A DNA stretch of 64,000 nucleotides from Hyperoplus lanceolatus. Lineage: Eukaryota > Chordata > Actinopteri > Uranoscopiformes > Ammodytidae. The notes under the pieces were generated by a model. It was given only the letters and a program-made list of their open reading frames with translations, had not been told where the DNA came from and searched no databases. The stretch covers positions 11,168,001 to 11,232,000 of the forward strand of contig CM049418.1 in the NCBI GenBank assembly GCA_026929865.2, given 5' to 3'. Both the position numbers and the translations under genes were made by a program. This document shows, piece after piece, positions 51,889 to 63,224 of the stretch; within the stretch, counting starts at the first letter, position 1; every line of letters starts with the position of its first letter.

Positions 51889-51921
51889 CCTACTGCCGCT
51901 GCCATCGCTGGATATTTAAGG
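51889..51921 (+). CDS. Candidate tns1 cassette micro-exon (33 bp)
   Basis: A pyrimidine-rich tract (ttttctttttgtgttttatgcag) precedes 33 bp that read PTAAAIAGYLR in phase 0/0 and end before gtaatt, a weaker but acceptable donor. It would insert cleanly between the exons ending at 48350 and starting at 54502. I have no homology support. It could be a real optional linker exon or a chance splice-site pair. Confidence 0.3.
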
Positions 51922-52434
51922 GTAATTAAGGTCATAAAACACATGTGTAGCAGACAAGTACATCCACACAGGGAACCGTACAGTACATAAACACATGGCT
52001 TTGGGTCAAGTCAAGACAAGAGAGTGGGGAGTTAGTGAGGGGGGGGCTGGCAGTCGGTAATAATGAGAGATAATGAGAGCGTGGGAGGAGTAGTTCCAGA
52101 GAACACAAAGTGGTCGGCATGAGGGAGACGAAACAAGGAGAGAAAGTAGCGGAGAAGACAGCGAGGAAAAGGAAGGAATGCATCACGGTTTAGTGACATA
52201 ATCGCTGATGTAGTTTGGCAGCGCCGAGTCGAGCATCTTTTGCTATGAGGGGGATCTGGAGCTGCTTTGTTTTTAGCACTTGAAGATGAATCTTGTTATC
52301 ACACGGATGGATGGTGGTCCCTGACTGAAGAGACAACATTATATTGGACATACAACGCCTACATGTTGACAGCTAGGAAGCCATAGGTTTTCTATTGTAG
52401 GATATAAATAGTGAAACCGAGTTAGTTTCTAGCC

Positions 52435-52518
52435 ATGCCTGTGGGCAGCTCCATTCGAAGGCGCTTGGCCCACCTGCGTTCATCCTGGAGGTGGAGCTCT
52501 GGGTACCTGTTCCGCAAG
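52435..52518 (+). CDS. tns1: tns1 alternative first coding exon (28 aa, Arg/Trp-rich)
   Basis: ATG at 52435 is closed upstream by an in-frame TAG at 52423. The 28 codons begin MPVGSSIRRRLAHLRSS, continue with a Trp-Arg-Trp stretch, and end FRK at a donor (gtaggc at 52519). Phase 0 fits the exon at 54502. A transcript starting here would omit the leader and the whole C1 domain but keep the phosphatase and C2 domains. The peptide is strongly basic with aromatic residues, which suggests membrane or nucleic-acid contact (inference). A TATAAATA sequence lies at 52403-52410, but it is too near the ATG to be its obvious TATA box. Support is splice phase, bounded frame and position; no transcript was seen. 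Confidence 0.6.
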
Positions 52519-53121
52519 GTAGGCCACTCCCACACATGAAGTCCACAATTCAGTTATTTTTTATATCTACTTTCTATTCCTGGGAATGTGTGATTTTCTA
52601 GTTGACAAAACCATTTCACAGTGACTTTTCTGGGGCTTTCGATCATAGCACATGGCCTGCATGCAAAGAAAAAAGTGAGACAAATTCACATGGTTTCTAC
52701 TTGCAAACATTCGCGTAAATAGATAACCCGAGGTGGCTGATTGCAGAGCTGGTCGCGTAAGGGATTAAAACACTAGGCATAGCCAGCTCTCTCATGTGAA
52801 AAGTTCATGCAAATGGATAGATCATAGATGGTATGCTTCTACTTTACATGCTCCGTTGACTTTCACGAGGCGTCCTTGCACACATGTCGCCTACAAGAGT
52901 GATGGGAACTGTGCCGGCATAACATCTCCTCCTCAATCCCGCCAGCGCAAACGGGCTGTTTCATTTTTGCAAACACCGACGTCCGCCTAGCATCTGGTTC
53001 CTGTCAAATCACAGAAAATGATGCTTCCCATTTTGGCTCCTTGGAAAGGGGCGGGATTAGCTTCATCTGTGAGAGGCCCACTGCGCAGCAACGTGTGGCC
53101 CTTTTCGGGCTGTGCGTTTGG

Positions 53122-53444
53122 TTTAAAGGCGCACTATGCAACTTTGGGTGTGTAAGAGAAATTAACATGTTCTAAGGTACATTCTCATACTGAATACACT
53201 GTAAAACGTACTGTTTCACTGTTGTTGATTACCGCAGTGTGGCCTACAGTTTTGTTAACAAACATATTCTGGTCATACGTTTGGTTCCAGGTGCCTCAAA
53301 AAGGAATTTGTTTTGATTAATGATGAGTAGAATTATTAAAAAACTAAGAATTACATGCAGAGTACTATGCTTTTGTAAACTATCTGCGGGCTCTGCACAT
53401 GTAAACAAATCCACCTCCTCTGGAACTGCATAATGCGCCTTTAA
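53122..53444 (-). mobile_element. MITE family 3, copy 2
   Basis: Ends TTTAAAGGCGCACTATGCA and TGCATAATGCGCCTTTAA are inverted. The interior cgtttggttccaggtgcctc is the reverse complement of the copy at 34217. Confidence 0.78.
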
Positions 53445-54392
53445 CCTTGTGGCATGATCGCCAATATTTCCGTTTTTTTTTTTTACCGGCGAGGCTGAAT
53501 GCTGGCCACGCTTTCAAACGCTGTGGATAATAAAAAAAAAATTGTGTAAGTCTTCTCAGATAAATCCAGCTGTTGTATTTTCTTCACGGACGGCTTCTTC
53601 ATCTGCATTGATGGCAGCTGAGTTATAGAGACAAATTCTCCCCCGAGCCGACGCTCAGTGAGAGCAAAGATGCCAACTCCAGCATGCATTATTCAGCGAT
53701 ATCCTCGACAGTACGCTGTGTTGAGAAACAGTGCAGTGCTGTCACGGTAAACACTTGCCTGGCTTCCTCAGTAAATAACTACGTACAGGACGAGATAATT
53801 AAAGTGTGCGCCAAGCTGCTTTGCTCTTTTCTCGCTGCCTCTTCTTTTCTTTGCCATCTTCATCCTCCTCTTTTTGACTTGTATTTACTCTTCCTTTTCT
53901 CCAAAACTTATTCTCTTAATATCAATCATTATTATAATGAACCTTATTTGTCTAGCATTTTTCATACATACAAGAAATGCAACTCTAAAAAAAGAAATAA
54001 AGATCCATAAATAAATAAATCAGTGAATACATAAAAAACAAGTCATTTAAAAACAACATGTGTGACTCCATGTTCAGCAATTACATTTGACGAGCCGCTG
54101 CAGGGAAAGGCTCGGCTGCAAAGATAGGTTTTGAATTTCAACCAAGTCGCCTCTCTCATATCCTTGCTTTGATGGTCTTTCTGCTTCTTCTCTTCTCCTC
54201 CTTTGCTTCTTTTCTTGTCTTTCTTCCTCCTTCACTTTTCAATCAGTCTTCCCTGCTCTTCTCTTTATCACCATCCATCCTTCTCTCCCTCCTGAGCAGG
54301 TTTCAGTTGTGCTTCTGTGACCTGACCTTTCTGCTAATAGGTTGTGATTCAATAACATCATCATTATTGCCAGATGGAGATTGCTTATGAAT

Positions 54393-54495
<103 letters not shown>

Positions 54496-54501
54496 CCCCA
54501 G

Positions 54502-54551
54502 GGATCCACAAGGTCCTGTAAGAGCGTGGAGATATTGCGAAAGCAGTCACG
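54502..54551 (+). CDS. tns1: tns1 exon 6: linker before the phosphatase domain
   Basis: This 50-bp exon follows ccccag and ends at donor gtaaga, phase 0 to 2. It encodes GSTRSCKSVEILRKQS plus two bases of an Arg codon. It resembles the GSTK/GSTR linker of other tensins. Because 50 is not a multiple of three, skipping it would shift the frame and meet TGA at 55883-55885. A long TG repeat ends at 54493, only eight bases before the exon. Confidence 0.88.
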
Positions 54552-55846
54552 GTAAGACACGGTTATCGGTTTGATCCGCTTGTCTTTGCAGATGCACATG
54601 TGTTATTCACCCGGACGCATTATTAGTTCAACTGAAACTGTAACCTGAACAGTTAACACGCATATTCTTTGTTCAGTTACAAAAAATGATTGTTGAAAAT
54701 TCATATAAAAATAAGTCCTTTAAATCGGTCTATCCCTAACTCAACTCTAGTCTATTATGGACATCAAACAACTATTGTTTTTGCTGGATAATTTCGCAGT
54801 CTTTCTAGGAATGTAAATGCTCACTCCACCCTCTCTGTTGTTATTGTTCGGGCCTTGGCTCTTTCTCATGCAGGGCTTTACTGTATGCCTCGACGGCCAT
54901 TAAACCTGACACTGGAATAGATTGCATAATATCGGCAGAGGTCACGTCAACAGTCGACAAAAGGAATTGTAAACTTTTCCCTTTTCCAAGAAACACAACA
55001 GTGAGCGGCGGGGAGTTTACGTTCCACAGACTGGATGTTTGAGATGAACTCTGCCGTTAGTACGTGGGAGAAATCGGAGCGTTTTGTAAAATGTCCTCAG
55101 CTGTTTTAAAAAATATTCAGACCATAATTATTGGTCAGCACAATTACATTTCACTTAATTTGGCCCACTTCTTTGGTGTTGCAGAATACAAAACAGCAGG
55201 ATTTCAGCAGTGTTGGGAAAGCTACTTTGACAGAGCATAGCATTGCAAACTACCGATGACTTCACACTGGAAGAGGTTGAACTATAAGTTACCCTATGGA
55301 GAAATCTAGTTTGATTAACTTAGAAACTAGATTTTTAAGTTGTCAAACTACTTTGTAAAAAGAAAAACATCTAAATTGACAATGTACATGTGATATGAAA
55401 TTATAACAAACTATAATACAAAAAAAGTCACATGCCAGCCAAAACAAGGTCACTGAGTTTTTTGCATGAACTACATGCAACTACATTTGTTCTTCATAAG
55501 TCATTCATAAACCTATGTGAAGCCAAAACCAACAATGAAATGCCTATACATTTTTTTTAAACAAATTAAAACAAAAAACAACAACAACCCAGCTCCCTGG
55601 AAGGTATCCTATATAGCTCTGAGTTCTGACCCCATGTTTTTTCTTTCCACTTTTTCCGTAGTTAACTACACAGAAAATGGCAAAAAAAAAAAAAAAGCAA
55701 TCACAGATATGAATGAAGATTAACTACCAGCAATCTACTGCAAAAATCTAAGTTAAACCACAAGTTCAATTAAATGTATTTATGCTCCCTAACACTGGCT
55801 TTCAGATCATGTATGTTACATTTCTAAGACTTCTGTTCTTCTGCAG
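54552..55846 (+). other. tns1: tns1 intron 6 (1.3 kb)
   Basis: The second half, from about 55205, begins gcagtgttgggaaagctact, a motif I associate with a dispersed teleost element. No exon was noticed. Confidence 0.85.
55205..55770. mobile_element. Possible dispersed element
   Basis: Starts with gcagtgttgggaaagctact and contains repeated aactac motifs. The right end is uncertain. Confidence 0.35.
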
Positions 55847-56018
55847 GAGTCAGAGTGTGGCTCAGGCCATGGAGGAGAGCTATGAGGTGGACCTGGTCTA
55901 CATCACAGAGAGGATCATCTCTGTGTGTTTCCCCGCCGCCGCCGAGGAGCGCAGCTACACCGCCAACCTCAAGGAGGTGGCCACCATGCTGCGCTCCAAA
56001 CATGGGGAGCACTATCTG
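55847..56018 (+). CDS. tns1: tns1 exon 7: start of PTEN-like phosphatase domain
   Basis: Acceptor ttctgcag and donor gtaagc bound 172 bp, phase 2 to 0. The exon encodes [19 protein letters not shown], then [10 protein letters not shown] and the helix with [16 protein letters not shown]. This matches the N-terminal part of the tensin phosphatase domain. The Met codon at 55869 lies close to where I recall the shorter human TNS1 form starting (MSVSRTMEDS), so an internal start here is possible for isoforms with a non-coding first exon. Confidence 0.97.
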
Positions 56019-56455
56019 GTAAGCTAACCCCGCACAACCCAGGTCAATCCAGGACAAATGACTGATTTTTCAGCTTATCCAATGATATGTTTTCATTTTG
56101 GCCCGGGGCAGAAAATTTCATGGATATCTTTTAACCACACAAATGGGATTCTGTGTTTGATGTTCCTTGGTTTTTTGAAAGACCGGAAAATGTTTAAATT
56201 AAAGGTGGAGTAAGCAATTCGAGAGGATGCTTGTTTTAAAATTACTCTGTGAATATCTCCTTATGAAAACCTGTCTGTACTGTCTGTGCACGCTGAAAAA
56301 AAAAGGTCTGGTGTTACTGTAATACACAGCTTACACTATGTAAAGAAAGGGTAGGCTATTTAAACAGAGGGGACCTACCGTAGCTAGCAAAAAGCCCGTT
56401 TACAGAGCCTAAATTGTGTTCAAATGGTATATTTAAATGTTGTTTCTGATTGTAG
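56019..56455 (+). other. tns1: tns1 intron 7 (437 bp), half filled by a MITE
   Basis: The family 2 copy at 56199-56425 occupies its distal half and stops about 30 bp before the acceptor. Confidence 0.9.
56199..56425. mobile_element. MITE family 2, truncated copy next to a splice acceptor
   Basis: Starts attaaaggtggagtaagcaa and has the taatacacagcttac and ctagcaaaaagcccgtttac motifs of the family, but lacks the far terminus. Confidence 0.75.
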
Positions 56456-56506
56456 GTGCTCAACCTGAGCGAGTGGAGCAATGACTTAACAACATTGAAC
56501 CACAAG
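56456..56506 (+). CDS. tns1: tns1 exon 8: phosphatase domain
   Basis: The 51-bp phase 0/0 exon encodes VLNLSEWSNDLTTLNHK, matching the NLSE strand of tensin and PTEN-like domains. The acceptor is ttctgattgtag and the donor gtacaa. Confidence 0.95.
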
Positions 56507-56671
56507 GTACAAACACCTCAGCGGCTGGATCATATTTACTTGGATTTGCATCTAATAAATCTATATACTGACCTTGTGTATGAGAGGTGTGACGGCCACA
56601 GATAAATATACCATAAAAGGCCTTTAAACTGGGTCTTTTTCTTCTCTTTGGTCCTGATAATCTTGGTTTAG

Positions 56672-56794
56672 GTTCTGGAGTTTGGCTGGCCGGACCACCA
56701 CGCACCAGCGCTGGACAAAATCTGCAGCATGTGCAAGGCCATCGACACATGGCTCAACGGAGACCCGCGCAATGTGGTGGTGCTACACAACAAG
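56672..56794 (+). CDS. tns1: tns1 exon 9: phosphatase domain up to the P-loop
   Basis: The 123-bp phase 0/0 exon encodes [20 protein letters not shown], then a helix, then NVVVLHNK. The WPDHHAP motif is the WPD-like loop region of the family. The last three residues, His-Asn-Lys, begin the P-loop. Asn occupies the catalytic Cys position of active PTPs, so this domain should be catalytically dead. Confidence 0.97.
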
Positions 56795-56957
56795 GTAAAG
56801 CTGGGATGACCATCAGACAGCTGCCATCTCTTTCTTTGACCCAGTTTAACACAAGACACAAAGGTGCAAAATGTACATCAAGGTGATTATTTGACTGAAC
56901 CTGCTCTCAGAGATGTCACCCTATTTACCCACAGTGTCTTGCCTTAAAGTAATATTC

Positions 56958-57280
56958 TTAAAGGAATAGTTCAACATTTTGGAAAATATGCTCATTCGAT
57001 TTCTTTCAGAGATCTGGAGCCATGTGTGTACAGTATGTGCCGTATGTGACCTTCTAAAATCAACATCAATTTGTGTAGTTATTTAATTGGTACCGTTAAG
57101 CAGTTCGTCCCCGCTTTGTTTGAACTCACATTGCTGTGCAGTATTTGCACATGGCGTCCAGATGAAGGAGAAAAAAGCAGAAAGAAAAACATTTTTCAAG
57201 CTCCCATGCTGTACTGTGGAAGAGAGTTGTTGCTTTTCACTGTCTGACTCGGTCATATTAAACAAGCATGGCGATTAAAC
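56958..57280. mobile_element. Possible dispersed element
   Basis: Begins ttaaaggaatagttcaacat, continuing tttggaaaatatgctcatt, a sequence I recognise as the start of a common teleost repeat. The right end is not clear. Confidence 0.45.
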
Positions 57281-57368
57281 ATTATTTCAAGAGGTTTATG
57301 CTTCAAGCTTTCTGGGGGTTTCAAATGTGTTTCATGCGGCTTTCCGACCAGTCTATCAAATCGGAGGA

Positions 57369-57710
57369 TTAAAGCTATAGTGCGTTACTTTTTCATATAA
57401 ATGAATGTCGGTTACAATCGAGCCATAGCCTAACGAGTTCACACAAAGTTGAGTAAGTCTAGCAGCCCCATAAATCTCTCTCTGTATGGCAGCGTTTACA
57501 AACTGGTGTTGCCCCCAAGAATCAGCACAGGAGATCAGCATTTTTTATCAGTTGTTGCTTACTGCTAAAAGAAAACCTGGACGTACAGCAGAAGGTATAC
57601 AATCCAAGCACGATCACTGAAGGCTTACCTCATGTGGATACGCCAACAGTGTTGTTGTAATAACTCAGAAACCCCTGGGGTCGACATAACTTACACAATA
57701 TGTCTTTAAT
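57369..57710 (-). mobile_element. MITE family 1, copy D
   Basis: Starts ttaaagctatagtgcgttac and ends acttacacaatatgtcttta, opposite in orientation to copy A. Confidence 0.83.
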
Positions 57711-57821
57711 ATTTGCTCCCTTTGTTTGTTGATGAATAAAACAAATATCTCTGGTGCAGTTGAAATGATAACTTGAAAATTGAACATTTTGTAATTGTGT
57801 CTTGCTGTCTCTGTTTTACAG

Positions 57822-57886
57822 GGTAACCGAGGGCGAACAGGGGTGGTGGTGGCCGCATACATGCACTACAGCAACATATCAGCAAG
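57822..57886 (+). CDS. tns1: tns1 exon 10: P-loop remainder and following helix
   Basis: The 65-bp exon, phase 0 to 2, encodes [20 protein letters not shown] plus part of the next codons. The P-loop Arg (GRTG) is kept although the Cys is lost. The acceptor is ctgttttacag and the donor gtacaa. Confidence 0.97.
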
Positions 57887-58457
57887 GTACAAAAACATGT
57901 TGTGATGAGCTACCTCCTTAAATTCTGTCTTGCCTTCTTCTTCTTGGCTACACTGTGTTTAAACTGAGATACAAATCATTAGGAGGTGAAAAATGTAGGT
58001 AGGCTGTCAATATTGGAAAAAAGTGCGGCTTAGGTACTTAGCTCCCTTACAGATCCTTCTCAGCAGGTTTTTTAAGGACAGGATGAGCAATCAATTACAC
58101 TTAGGCCCCTGAGGTCTGGCACCTGAGCGGCCTTGACAATTGAACACCGATGTGATTATTATGGCAAAACACTCCATGCTGGCCTTGCTTATTTTTCTGG
58201 CTCGGCGAGAGGAAGCACTCCAAAAAATGTCATCATTCTTCAATGCAACCAGCTGTTATATAGGTGGGAGGGAGCCAGAAGGATTTGTGGCTGATGAAGG
58301 GCTAGATGGTATTTATTCATAATTCAAAAATCTGCACAGGAAAAAAACATGTAGGTTGTCTCAATAATACAGGCAGTAAGTTGTTGTCGTTACATTAAAA
58401 TGAGCTAAATGCACAAACATAACAAAAGCTTGTCTTGATGTTTTTTCTGCGGTGCAG
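57887..58457 (+). other. tns1: tns1 intron 10 (571 bp)
   Basis: No repeat or exon was recognised inside. Confidence 0.9.
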
Positions 58458-58541
58458 TGCCGACCAGGCGTTGGACAGGTTTGCAATGAGGCGCTTCTAC
58501 GAGGACAAAGCACTTCCTGTGGGCCAGCCCTCCCAAAAAAG
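58458..58541 (+). CDS. tns1: tns1 exon 11: phosphatase domain
   Basis: The 84-bp exon, phase 2 to 2, encodes [20 protein letters not shown] and then PVGQPSQK. This is the highly conserved tensin helix pair. Skipping it would keep frame. Confidence 0.97.
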
Positions 58542-59933
58542 GTCAGTCCCTGCCTCACTTCCTGTCTGCCCACATCAGCTGGAAGCCTTATGGGTTTGAC
58601 CTTTGTGACGGCACGTTATTAACTGTTTGCCATTTGTTACTGACGAGACTGAAGACGCAGCTGCTCATAGCTGAGTGAATAACAGCAGTTCACAGTACTT
58701 TTTTAAAGGATTCATAAATACTTGTGGAAAAATGTGAGGACTTTTTTTTTACACATCTTGTTAACCCGGCTAAATTTGGTTGGATATGGCGAAGGTTAAA
58801 CAACTTTGAATCCGACGAATCAGGACAGCAGTAGCATTCAAAAGCACCAAACTCTTTCTATACAGACTTTTGCTCTTACAACAGCCCCGCGCCCACTGCG
58901 TCAAGTGTTATGATCGGACAAGGGTTTCAATGAACAATCCAATGAAGAACTGAAAAACAAAACCAACAGACTTATCAGCGTGGTGGCCCAACTTGATCCC
59001 ATCCTATTTGGTATTCCAAACATGTTTTCGGAGGGAAATTCTTTCTCTTTTTTTTCTTTTCTTCTGTTTATCTCCCATTCCGTTTAAATTGGGATAATTG
59101 TCCGGTGAATGCCGTGGCACGCAGACAGGCCATCTATCTATGCGTCTGAGGGATTCCACTGGGGTCTCTGGGGAGGCCTCTGGTTGCTCGGTGGCTGTCC
59201 ACTCCTTGTCTTCTTTCGCATAACAGAGCACATTTTCCTCCCAGTTCCCGTATTTTGGAGATAGTGTTCTTTCAGTGAGTGAATACAGAGAGTAGATAAA
59301 TCCTAACCAGTACGGGTCAAACCAATTAAGAGTGGTTTGAGGGGGAATTTAAAATATTTCTTATTTGGAATGCGGCTCCCTCTGGGGGTAAAATATCTTC
59401 AGAGGCAGCTTCCCTTTAAGTCATAAATCTGCTCCTACCATATTATTAGCCCCCCCATCCGCGTCATTAGACAGTCCACTGCTTGAAGGCCTGACCCCCC
59501 CCCCCCCCGCTAACCAGAATCCCGATCCGGAGAGGATGAGTAGCACAAGGGGTTACATGGAATAAACGAAAGAAACACAAGGAAATTAGCGGGGGACTTA
59601 ATAATACCACCTCATTTGAGCGGGTGAATTAAGACAGCCAGCCATTCTCTCAACAGGTCTATATAGGCTTGCCCTCTGCACCCGCTGCTATTTCCTGCTT
59701 CGGATATAATTATCTCTAGCCCCCTAGAGCCTGGCACTGGCAGTATTATGGTCTGGAATGTGTGACATTAACATCAGGAAAGAGTAGGGAGTTGAGCTCG
59801 ATCCGCTGCTGCAACAAAAGCTCGTAAAAAGTTTGGAAATTAAAAGTGAAGCATTAATGGTGTCCTTAAATGATTGCAGTGTATGTTAGGAAATGCAGCA
59901 GCAAACAAAGGGAGCCTTTGTATTTAAAGTTAT

Positions 59934-60277
59934 AGTGCGTAACTTTTTTCATATAAATGAACATCGGTAACATTCAAGTCATCACCAAATTAGTTGAGAC
60001 CTAGTTGATTAAGCCGATCATCTCCACAAAACTCTCTCTGTATTTCTCAGTATGGCAGCATTTACAAACTGGTGTCACCCCTGACACGGTGCAGGAGCTC
60101 ATAAAATATTTCAGTTGTTGATACTACTGCATAGAAATAACCTGAACGCACAGCAGAAGGTATAAAATCCATGTGCAATCACCGAAGGCTTACCTCATGT
60201 AAATGCCCTTACAGTGTTGTTGTCATTACTCAGCGTTCCTCATGGGGCCAACCCGAAGTTACGCGCTATAGCTTTAA
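59934..60277 (-). mobile_element. MITE family 1, copy E
   Basis: Starts ttaaagttatagtgcgtaac and ends gttacgcgctatagctttaa. Full length; the interior matches copies C and D. Confidence 0.85.
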
Positions 60278-60784
60278 AATGTGTTCATAAGAAAACCTTA
60301 ATGTGTTTTTGTCCCGCTTAAAAGTTGAAATAATGTCAACTTTGTGCTCAACAAAGTCACACCCAACCCTGTGCCAAGATATTTTGCCAATACTGGTTTC
60401 TGTATGTCTGGGTGATTGCCATCAATTTAATAAGAGTTATTCATGAGGTGAAAGGTTTGGCATTTCCATAAAGGTAAAGTGTGAAAAAATGGGTGATGGA
60501 GGCAGAGGATACAGCAGGATTTTCCATTTAGTTTCTTTCTGACCATATACCGTAGATGCTACTTTGAGATATTGCTTCCACCTGCAATTTCAATAAGTGG
60601 AGATAAATTGGAGGTATGTAACTATATTTATTGATGCTGGCGACAGAGGAAGACTGTTCTTATGCTGTATTGATGTGATGCATCTTCATTAAGGTGAAGA
60701 TAAGAGATAAGACACTGAGTATAGATGCTGCTCGTAGTGGTGACGTTTTTTCAATAGACCTTGGAGGTCCTTGTGCTGATAGAC

Positions 60785-61198
60785 TAGGGTTGCGTTTCCG
60801 AATCGCATACTCTTTATTTTTTCTATTCTACATACTACATCCGATGATAAAAATAATCTAGTTAGGATGCAGTAGGCATACTATTGGGACATACTTTACT
60901 CTCTTATTTCATCATAACATTGCGCCTTGATCTTGCCTCTTGCTTTTACATCCGTCGCATCCCCGTTTGCTTTCATATGGAGGCTTCGTCGATGTGACGT
61001 CACTTCACGTGCGCACTGGATTGTGGGTCAGAATCGCCCAAATAGGATGCAGTTTTCAACACTAACAATCTTGGCCGCATGAAGTTGGACATCCGGGTAC
61101 TTCTAACCATCCTAAATCTGGCCACAAGAATCTGGACATCCTAAATCTTCTTTTTACATACTATATAGTAGAAAGTATGCGATTCGGAACGCAACCTA
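60785..61198. mobile_element. MITE with about 25-bp inverted ends
   Basis: The left end (GGTTGCGTTTCCGAATCGCA then TACT) and the right end (AGTATGCGATTCGGAACGCA then ACC) are complements except for one extra T. TAG flanks both sides and may be the target duplication. No coding potential. Confidence 0.82.
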
Positions 61199-61730
61199 GG
61201 ATGTGGGTTGTGTAGAAGTCAAAGTTGTTCTTGATTACATGTTGCTGTAGCAATCTCTAAATAGTTTCTTTTTTTGGGGGGGAATTTTATTTAAATTTGA
61301 AATATGCACTGTATTCAGAAGGAAACAGAACGTTTAGCAATATGGAAAAGTTCCTTTGTAGCACCTTTAAGAACGCTGTCTCTGGTTTCACGCATCACAG
61401 ACAGGCACCAGGAACAAAATCCATTGTAATACCATGTATGCTTATGGAGGGGCGATTTTCTTTGCTCTCAGGCTTTTCTATTGCCAATAACATTTCCCTC
61501 TTAAGGATTTTATTCATATTTCTTTCTTAGCTGCATCTCTGACTTCAATGATACAATAGGCCTACAATAGAATTTTTTTTATATACTGTATGTGTTCTGT
61601 TTGCAGAACGTGATCATATAGTATCTGTACAGTAGCTGCAATACACTTCCTATTTTCACCGCTGTGCTCTCTGTCTAATTGAATTAAAGAGAGGCTAAAC
61701 CATCTGGCCACTGACAGCAGAGCAAGGGAG

Positions 61731-61750
61731 GTGTGTGTGTGTGTGTGTGT
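61731..61750. repeat. (TG)n microsatellite
   Basis: About 20 bp of TG. Confidence 0.9.
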
Positions 61751-62454
61751 TGACCCCATGGTCAAGGTCACGATCATTATTAACATCATTAAACACCAGA
61801 CCGCACTATTCTCAACAGGCCCCCCGACTGGCCTCCGTACACACATATTCACTCTGACATTTCCCGCCGTTCATAAAAAGCTTGTTTTATAGCCATTGGC
61901 GGGAATTTTAGTTCTGGCTGTGAAAGGTGAACCACACAGGATGTTTGAATGTGGTGTTTAATCCAACCAAAAGGTTTCTGAGGTGGGCAAGCTGTTTAAG
62001 ATCATGCCATGTGAACCAAGTATCCATGGTAATATGCCATGGTATTTTTTTCATTTATTCAACCTTTATTTAAACTGGAGAGAACATTAAAGGGAGAATG
62101 ACCCTAATTTACAATGACATTAAGTCAAACTAAACAATGCAAAGTGAAAACAACAATAACTGTTAGTATAAAAAATAATCCTAAAACCATATCAGAATAA
62201 CTTCATTGATAAAACAATCAGACAGTTAAAAATGAGACATCAAATGGCTACAACATAGTTATTTAAGAAGTCGTTTTTAGCAGGTTTAAGATAACATTTG
62301 ATGCTGTGATTTGTTCCAGGAGTCAGGGGTCCCTGAAGCTAAAAAGCAGTCTTGTATTCTCTATTAGTTGACAATATTAATGATCCCTTATTATTTGGAT
62401 GACCCCAGTGTGTTCAATGCATACACATCTGCCTACACTGTCCTTTGTCTGCAG

Positions 62455-62567
62455 ATATGTGCGCTACTTCAACGGCCTCCTCTCCGGACAAATCAAAATC
62501 AACAACAAGCCGCTGTTCCTGCATCACGTCATCATGCACGGCATTCCCAACTTTGAGTCCAAAGGAG
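62455..62567 (+). CDS. tns1: tns1 exon 12: end of phosphatase domain
   Basis: The 113-bp exon, phase 2 to 1, encodes [20 protein letters not shown], then [18 protein letters not shown]. It closes the phosphatase domain and enters the C2 domain. The acceptor is tttgtctgcag and the donor gtgaga. Confidence 0.97.
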
Positions 62568-62670
62568 GTGAGAATCCACTGTGGTCCAAATAAACTCAAA
62601 GAAATCCTTTTTCTTTTATTACCTTTTTTCTTTCTTGAAAACATTTCAGATTGCTTTTTCCCCGTGACAG

Positions 62671-62731
62671 GCTGCCGTCCTTTCCTGAAGATTTACCAGG
62701 CGATGCAACCGGTCTACACGTCGGGAATATA
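62671..62731 (+). CDS. tns1: tns1 exon 13: C2 domain
   Basis: The 61-bp exon, phase 1 to 2, encodes [19 protein letters not shown]. It matches the first strands of the tensin/PTEN-type C2 domain. The acceptor is cccgtgacag and the donor gtacgc, which is slightly weak. Confidence 0.96.
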
Positions 62732-62843
62732 GTACGCAAACCTTTCATTCAGTTCTGTGTGCTTTGTGTTTGAATCCATATATACGAAGATTAAATGTCT
62801 TTATTGAGTTCTAAACAAGGCATTCTTATTGTTATGACTGCAG

Positions 62844-62919
62844 CAATGTGCAAGGAGACAGCAACACCAGCATCTGCATCACCATTGAACCCGGCCTGCT
62901 CCTGAAGGGAGACATCTTG
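62844..62919 (+). CDS. tns1: tns1 exon 14: C2 domain
   Basis: The 76-bp exon, phase 2 to 0, encodes [20 protein letters not shown], then LKGDIL. The donor is gtaaga. Confidence 0.96.
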
Positions 62920-63094
62920 GTAAGATTTGAATAATTCAACTTTGATCTTGACACTGTGCATGAACAGCAATGGCAATGAAAAACAGCAAGACAGTAATTC
63001 TCCTTTAATGCAAAGATGTCGCCTAACTAATTGATACATGGATTGATGTATTGATATGAATAACCTATGTGTCTTTTTTTTCCAACCACTTTAG

Positions 63095-63224
63095 TTGAAG
63101 TGTTACCACAAGCGCTACAGAAACCCCACCAGAGACGTGATGTTCAGGGTGCAGTTTCACACCTGCGCCATCCATGACCTTGGCGTGGTTTTCGGAAAGA
63201 GCGAGCTGGATGATACCTTCAAAG
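63095..63224 (+). CDS. tns1: tns1 exon 15: C2 domain
   Basis: The 130-bp exon, phase 0 to 1, encodes [20 protein letters not shown], then [20 protein letters not shown] and TFK. C2 domains of this type bind membranes without calcium. The sequence is close to tensin 1 throughout. Confidence 0.97.

Larger units (their letters stand above)
56795..57821 (+). other. tns1: tns1 intron 9 (1.0 kb), mostly repeats
   Basis: Holds a possible element from 56958 and a full family 1 MITE at 57369-57710. It splits the P-loop codons between HNK and GNRGRTG. Confidence 0.9.
58542..62454 (+). other. tns1: tns1 intron 11 (3.9 kb)
   Basis: Holds a family 1 MITE, a 414-bp MITE with 25-bp ends, a TG tract and a stretch at 62040-62350 resembling a transposon tail. 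58550-59930 shows nothing I can name. Confidence 0.88.
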
